Assembly (NCBI RefSeq): GCF_900103325.1
Contig: NZ_FMXM01000014.1
Span: 119,807-183,806, forward strand
Direction of reading: 5' to 3'
From: Mesorhizobium qingshengii
Lineage (GTDB): Bacteria; Pseudomonadota; Alphaproteobacteria; Rhizobiales; Rhizobiaceae
DNA length: 64,000 nucleotides
The notes below the pieces were generated by a model. The model was not told where the DNA came from. It did no database searches and saw only the letters and a program-made list of their open reading frames with translations. Shown here one piece after another: positions 61,691 through 64,000 of the stretch (position 1 is the stretch's first letter; the number at the start of each line of letters is the position of its first letter). The position numbers and the translations under genes are program-made.

Positions 61691-62251
61691 ATGACAACGC
61701 TGTTCGGGACCCCTGACATTGCAATCGGGATGAAGGAGAGCGTCAGTCGCGTGCGGCTGTTCGACGGACCTCTCGACTTGAGTTGGCGTCATTGTGCCAC
61801 GACCTCGGACTTCATCGCCGATCTTTTCGCGTTGCGCTTCCGGTCGTCCCGCAATGACTACATGGAAGTGCGGCACAGCATCGGATATCTGGTCAACGAA
61901 CTCATCGAGAACGCCGTCAAGTTTCGCGCACCGGGCGAGATCGTGATCGAGGCGTCGATGGATTCGGAGTGCTTCAAGCTCAAGGTGTCGAATGACGTCG
62001 ATGGTGAAAACGCGTCCGAGTTCAAAAGCCTCCTGGCGGACATCACGGTTGGCGACCCCAGAGACCTGCTGATACAGAAAATTGAAGCGAATGCCGCGAA
62101 CCCCGACGTGTCAGGCTCCGGACTCGGATTGCTGACGTTGATGAGCGACTATGGCGCGCGCCTGGCCTGGATATTCAGCTCGGCCGAAGAAAGCGATCGG
62201 ATTTGCCTGGAGACATATGCCTCCATTCCGATCTCGCAAACGCGCAACTAG
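61691..62251 (+). CDS. SiaB/slr1658-like kinase with intact ATP boxes (second pair)
   Basis: A 186-residue cytoplasmic protein. LDLSWRHCATTSDFIADLF matches the slr1658 family; the N-box is NELIENAVKF and the glycine-rich ATP lid is SGSGLGLLTL. It probably phosphorylates the Ser of the STAS protein, as SiaB acts on SiaC. It follows the phosphatase after 2 bp and precedes the STAS gene by 18 bp, so it is operonic. GATAGG is a weak SD. Confidence 0.75.
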   Translation: MTTLFGTPDIAIGMKESVSRVRLFDGPLDLSWRHCATTSDFIADLFALRFRSSRNDYMEVRHSIGYLVNELIENAVKFRAPGEIVIEASMDSECFKLKVSNDVDGENASEFKSLLADITVGDPRDLLIQKIEANAANPDVSGSGLGLLTLMSDYGARLAWIFSSAEESDRICLETYASIPISQTRN

Positions 62252-62269
62252 AGGAAACGAAGCCAGGCC

Positions 62270-62608
62270 ATGGAAATCAAGACAGACGACTACCGCGTGT
62301 GGAATGAAGGAAGCGATATTTTCTTCGACGGCGCAATGCGGCTTGCCAGTTCCGAAGCCGGTGCGCCCATCACGGCTTTGGCGACCAGCGTTCTTGCCTC
62401 AAATCCCTCTTCCATTACGCTCAATCTGAAAGACCTTCACTTTCTCAACTCTTCCGGCATCAACCTGCTGGCGAAATTCACCATCGAGGTGCGCAAGCAT
62501 CCCGATGTTCGACTCGTCGTGCGTGGAACGCCCGACATACCCTGGCAATCGAAATCATTGCCGAACCTGAAGAAGCTGCATCCCGCTCTGGTGCTTTTGA
62601 TGGACTAA
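62270..62608 (+). CDS. STAS-domain anti-sigma-antagonist-like protein (slr1659 type)
   Basis: A 112-residue protein. ITLNLKDLHFLNSSGINLLA holds the predicted phospho-acceptor Ser in LNSSGI. The C-terminus PWQSKSLPNLKKLHP matches the corresponding part of the STAS-methyltransferase fusion (GWTSRKFGRLSGIEP). Predicted to be phosphorylated by the neighbouring kinase and dephosphorylated by the PP2C protein. Its downstream partner is not encoded nearby. GAGGAAACGA precedes the ATG. Confidence 0.75.
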   Translation: MEIKTDDYRVWNEGSDIFFDGAMRLASSEAGAPITALATSVLASNPSSITLNLKDLHFLNSSGINLLAKFTIEVRKHPDVRLVVRGTPDIPWQSKSLPNLKKLHPALVLLMD

Positions 62609-62973
62609 GGTCTGTGAGGCCGGCCTGCGAATGGCGGCTTCCTGCGCTTCCTGTACTCACGTAGCTAAACGTACGCTCCGTTCCGGTTCTCGGAAACCAC
62701 CATTCTCGGCTCGGCCTGACCTGAATCTCAACAGACCTTTATCAGGTCGCCCGAAATCAGCCTACGGACTGCGTACTGCAAGAGTGCCGCACCGAGTGAG
62801 ATATGTACTCCATGACAAGTATTTGGATGCGAAGGTAACGACAATTCGGCCTGGTGCGCAGATGCTGGCAATTGCTCGGCGGGGGCTCGGCACAGGCGGC
62901 AGGCGTCCATGTTGGGGGGATGTCGGGCTGCCTGTGCCGATTAGCCGCCGCTGCGCGATCAAAGGTGGCGTCA
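62609..62973. other. Intergenic stretch without recognised gene
   Basis: 365 bases between the STAS gene and the ligase-like gene. No ORF has family resemblance or a good SD until AAAGGTGG at 62961. No repeat or terminator was assigned. Confidence 0.5.
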
Positions 62974-63582
62974 TTGAGTAAGCGTGCCAAGGTGACCGGC
63001 GGCCGGCTGGAGTTCATTCCGCCGCAGATCCCGACTCGGGTCGAGGAGCCACCCGGAGATGAGGGGTGGGTTCACGAGGTCAATCTTGACGGCTACCGAA
63101 CGCAGATCATCATCGATAAAGGCGGCGTGCGCCTTTACAGCAAGAACGGCCGTGACTGGACCACCAAATATTGGCCCATCGCGCTGGCTGTCGAGCTGCC
63201 ATGCCGGGCCGCCATTATCGACGGCGATGTCATTGTGCCGGACGAGCAGAGCGCTCACGATTGCCCTTCGCTGGAAGCCGCGATCTGGAACGAACCGAGC
63301 CGGCTCGCGTTCGTCGCGTTCGACATCCTCCATCTCGACGGTCGCAATCTAGTCTCCTTGCCCCTCCTGCAGCGCAAGCAGGCGCTATGGCAACTGGTTA
63401 AGCACGGACTCGGCAAGATCCAGTACAGCGAGCATTTCGAGGGCAGTGCGCCAGCGATCTTTCGCGCCATCGAGAAGGTGGGGCTCAAGAGCATCATCTC
63501 GAAGCGCGCCGACAGCAGCTACAAGAGCGGACCGTCGAACACATGGTTGAAGGCCAAATACTTCGAGGATGCCGATTTCTGA
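62974..63582 (+). CDS. LigD-like ATP-dependent DNA ligase adenylation domain, catalytic Lys missing
   Basis: A 202-residue protein, LSKRAKVTGGRLEFIPPQIP (TTG start, AAAGGTGG 5 bases upstream). It is the adenylation domain of NHEJ-type ATP-dependent DNA ligases: GWVHEVNLDGYRTQII corresponds to motif I (usually E-I/V-K-x-DGYR), but the catalytic Lys is Asn. VAFDILHLDGRNL is motif III, and LKSIISKRADSSY motif IV. The chain ends at motif V (WLKAK) without an OB-fold. It is likely inactive as a ligase, or a regulatory or decaying copy. Confidence 0.75.
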   Translation: MSKRAKVTGGRLEFIPPQIPTRVEEPPGDEGWVHEVNLDGYRTQIIIDKGGVRLYSKNGRDWTTKYWPIALAVELPCRAAIIDGDVIVPDEQSAHDCPSLEAAIWNEPSRLAFVAFDILHLDGRNLVSLPLLQRKQALWQLVKHGLGKIQYSEHFEGSAPAIFRAIEKVGLKSIISKRADSSYKSGPSNTWLKAKYFEDADF

Positions 63583-63736
63583 GCATCGACGACGCTTCTG
63601 GCGCAACCGCGGCCTCAGCGCAGGCACCAGCAATGTCCGCTTTTGGTAGACGTTCAAGCTGGCATGACCGATATGAGGCGGTGGGTTCAATAGGTCGCCG
63701 CAACACTCTTAATCTGAGAGGATGAGGAGGTGTTGC

Positions 63737-64000
63737 ATGGTGACGTCACGGATCTGGTTTACGTCAGCGCAGAAGGCCGAGCTTTGGGAGCGATGGAAGC
63801 AAGGTCAGAGCATTTCGTCGATCTCGCGGGCACTGGACCGCCGGAACAAGACCGGCGTTCAGCGGATCGTATCCTTACACGGCGGCATTGCTCCGTCAGC
63901 AAGGCGTAGAGCGGCCTCGGCGCTCGGGCTGGCGGAGCGCGAAGAAATCTCTCGCGGGATCGCGGCGGGTCTCGCAATCCGCGCTATTGCACGAAGTCTC
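63737..64000 (+). mobile_element. IS30-family transposase, N-terminal part; continues beyond the window
   Basis: The ATG at 63737, preceded by GAGGAGG, opens MVTSRIWFTSAQKAELWERW, then ISSISRALDRRNKTGVQRIV and LAEREEISRGIAAGLAIRAI. This is the HTH-rich N-terminus of IS30-type transposases. A candidate terminal inverted repeat (TTCAATAGGTCGCCGCAACA) lies near 63685-63710. The catalytic DDE domain lies outside the window. Confidence 0.8.

Overview
The window looks like chromosome of a Rhizobiales alphaproteobacterium, most likely Mesorhizobium or a close relative. The grounds are high GC, rhizobial palindromic intergenic repeats (near 48231, 52581 and 53328), a BA14K-family protein, a NasT/NasS-controlled assimilatory nitrate locus, and the number of ABC uptake systems. 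No rRNA or tRNA gene was found. Function calls rest on motif reading only; no database search was run.

Layout. 1-5040: patchwork accessory region holding the 5' end of a probable HyfB-like membrane protein behind an XRE regulator, a spermidine-synthase-like gene, a BA14K protein, a HEPN-motif protein, a frameshifted small gene, a SLATT-like two-TM protein, an IS1595-type relic and a MazF/PemK-like relic. 5070-8930: YddA/SbmA-type ABC exporter, YoaK protein, second XRE regulator and a PhnA-domain protein. 8987-18770: catabolic regulon (HisC-like aminotransferase, SDR, HisD-like dehydrogenase, Zn-alcohol dehydrogenase, HutC-like repressor, APH-fold kinase, NitT/TauT-type ABC importer). Four near-identical TGTATATRC-type operators lie one before each transcription unit. 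18880-29780: assimilatory nitrate/nitrite locus nasTS-nrtABC-nirBD-nasA; the nrtA leader carries an NtrC-like site, a sigma-54 promoter, a two-hexaloop ANTAR RNA and an overlapping terminator.

29869-33074: ArsR-rhodanese sensor divergent from a persulfide-dioxygenase-like gene, an MFS transporter and a SHOCT protein. 33326-38095: flavin oxidoreductase, ThuA-like protein, amidase and small proteins. 38139-42049: sugar-type ABC importer with a Gfo/Idh/MocA dehydrogenase, behind a diverged 188-bp-offset duplication. 42753-44021: small gene, LivH relic and an exported truncated hemoglobin. 44688-48062: glycine-rich autotransporter. 48979-52898: xanthine-dehydrogenase/CO-dehydrogenase-type molybdoenzyme (medium, small, large subunits) plus a MoaD-like carrier. 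53310-54019: two small genes, one low in GC.

54251-62608: AraC regulator, GGDEF-EAL protein and a partner-switching operon. The operon has a SpoIIE/PP2C phosphatase flanked by two kinase-like/STAS pairs. One pair looks intact. In the other, the kinase lacks the glycine-rich ATP box and the STAS domain lacks the phospho-acceptor serine and is fused to a methyltransferase. This is the most unusual system seen. 62974-64000: a LigD-like ligase domain missing its catalytic lysine, then the start of an IS30-family element cut by the window end.
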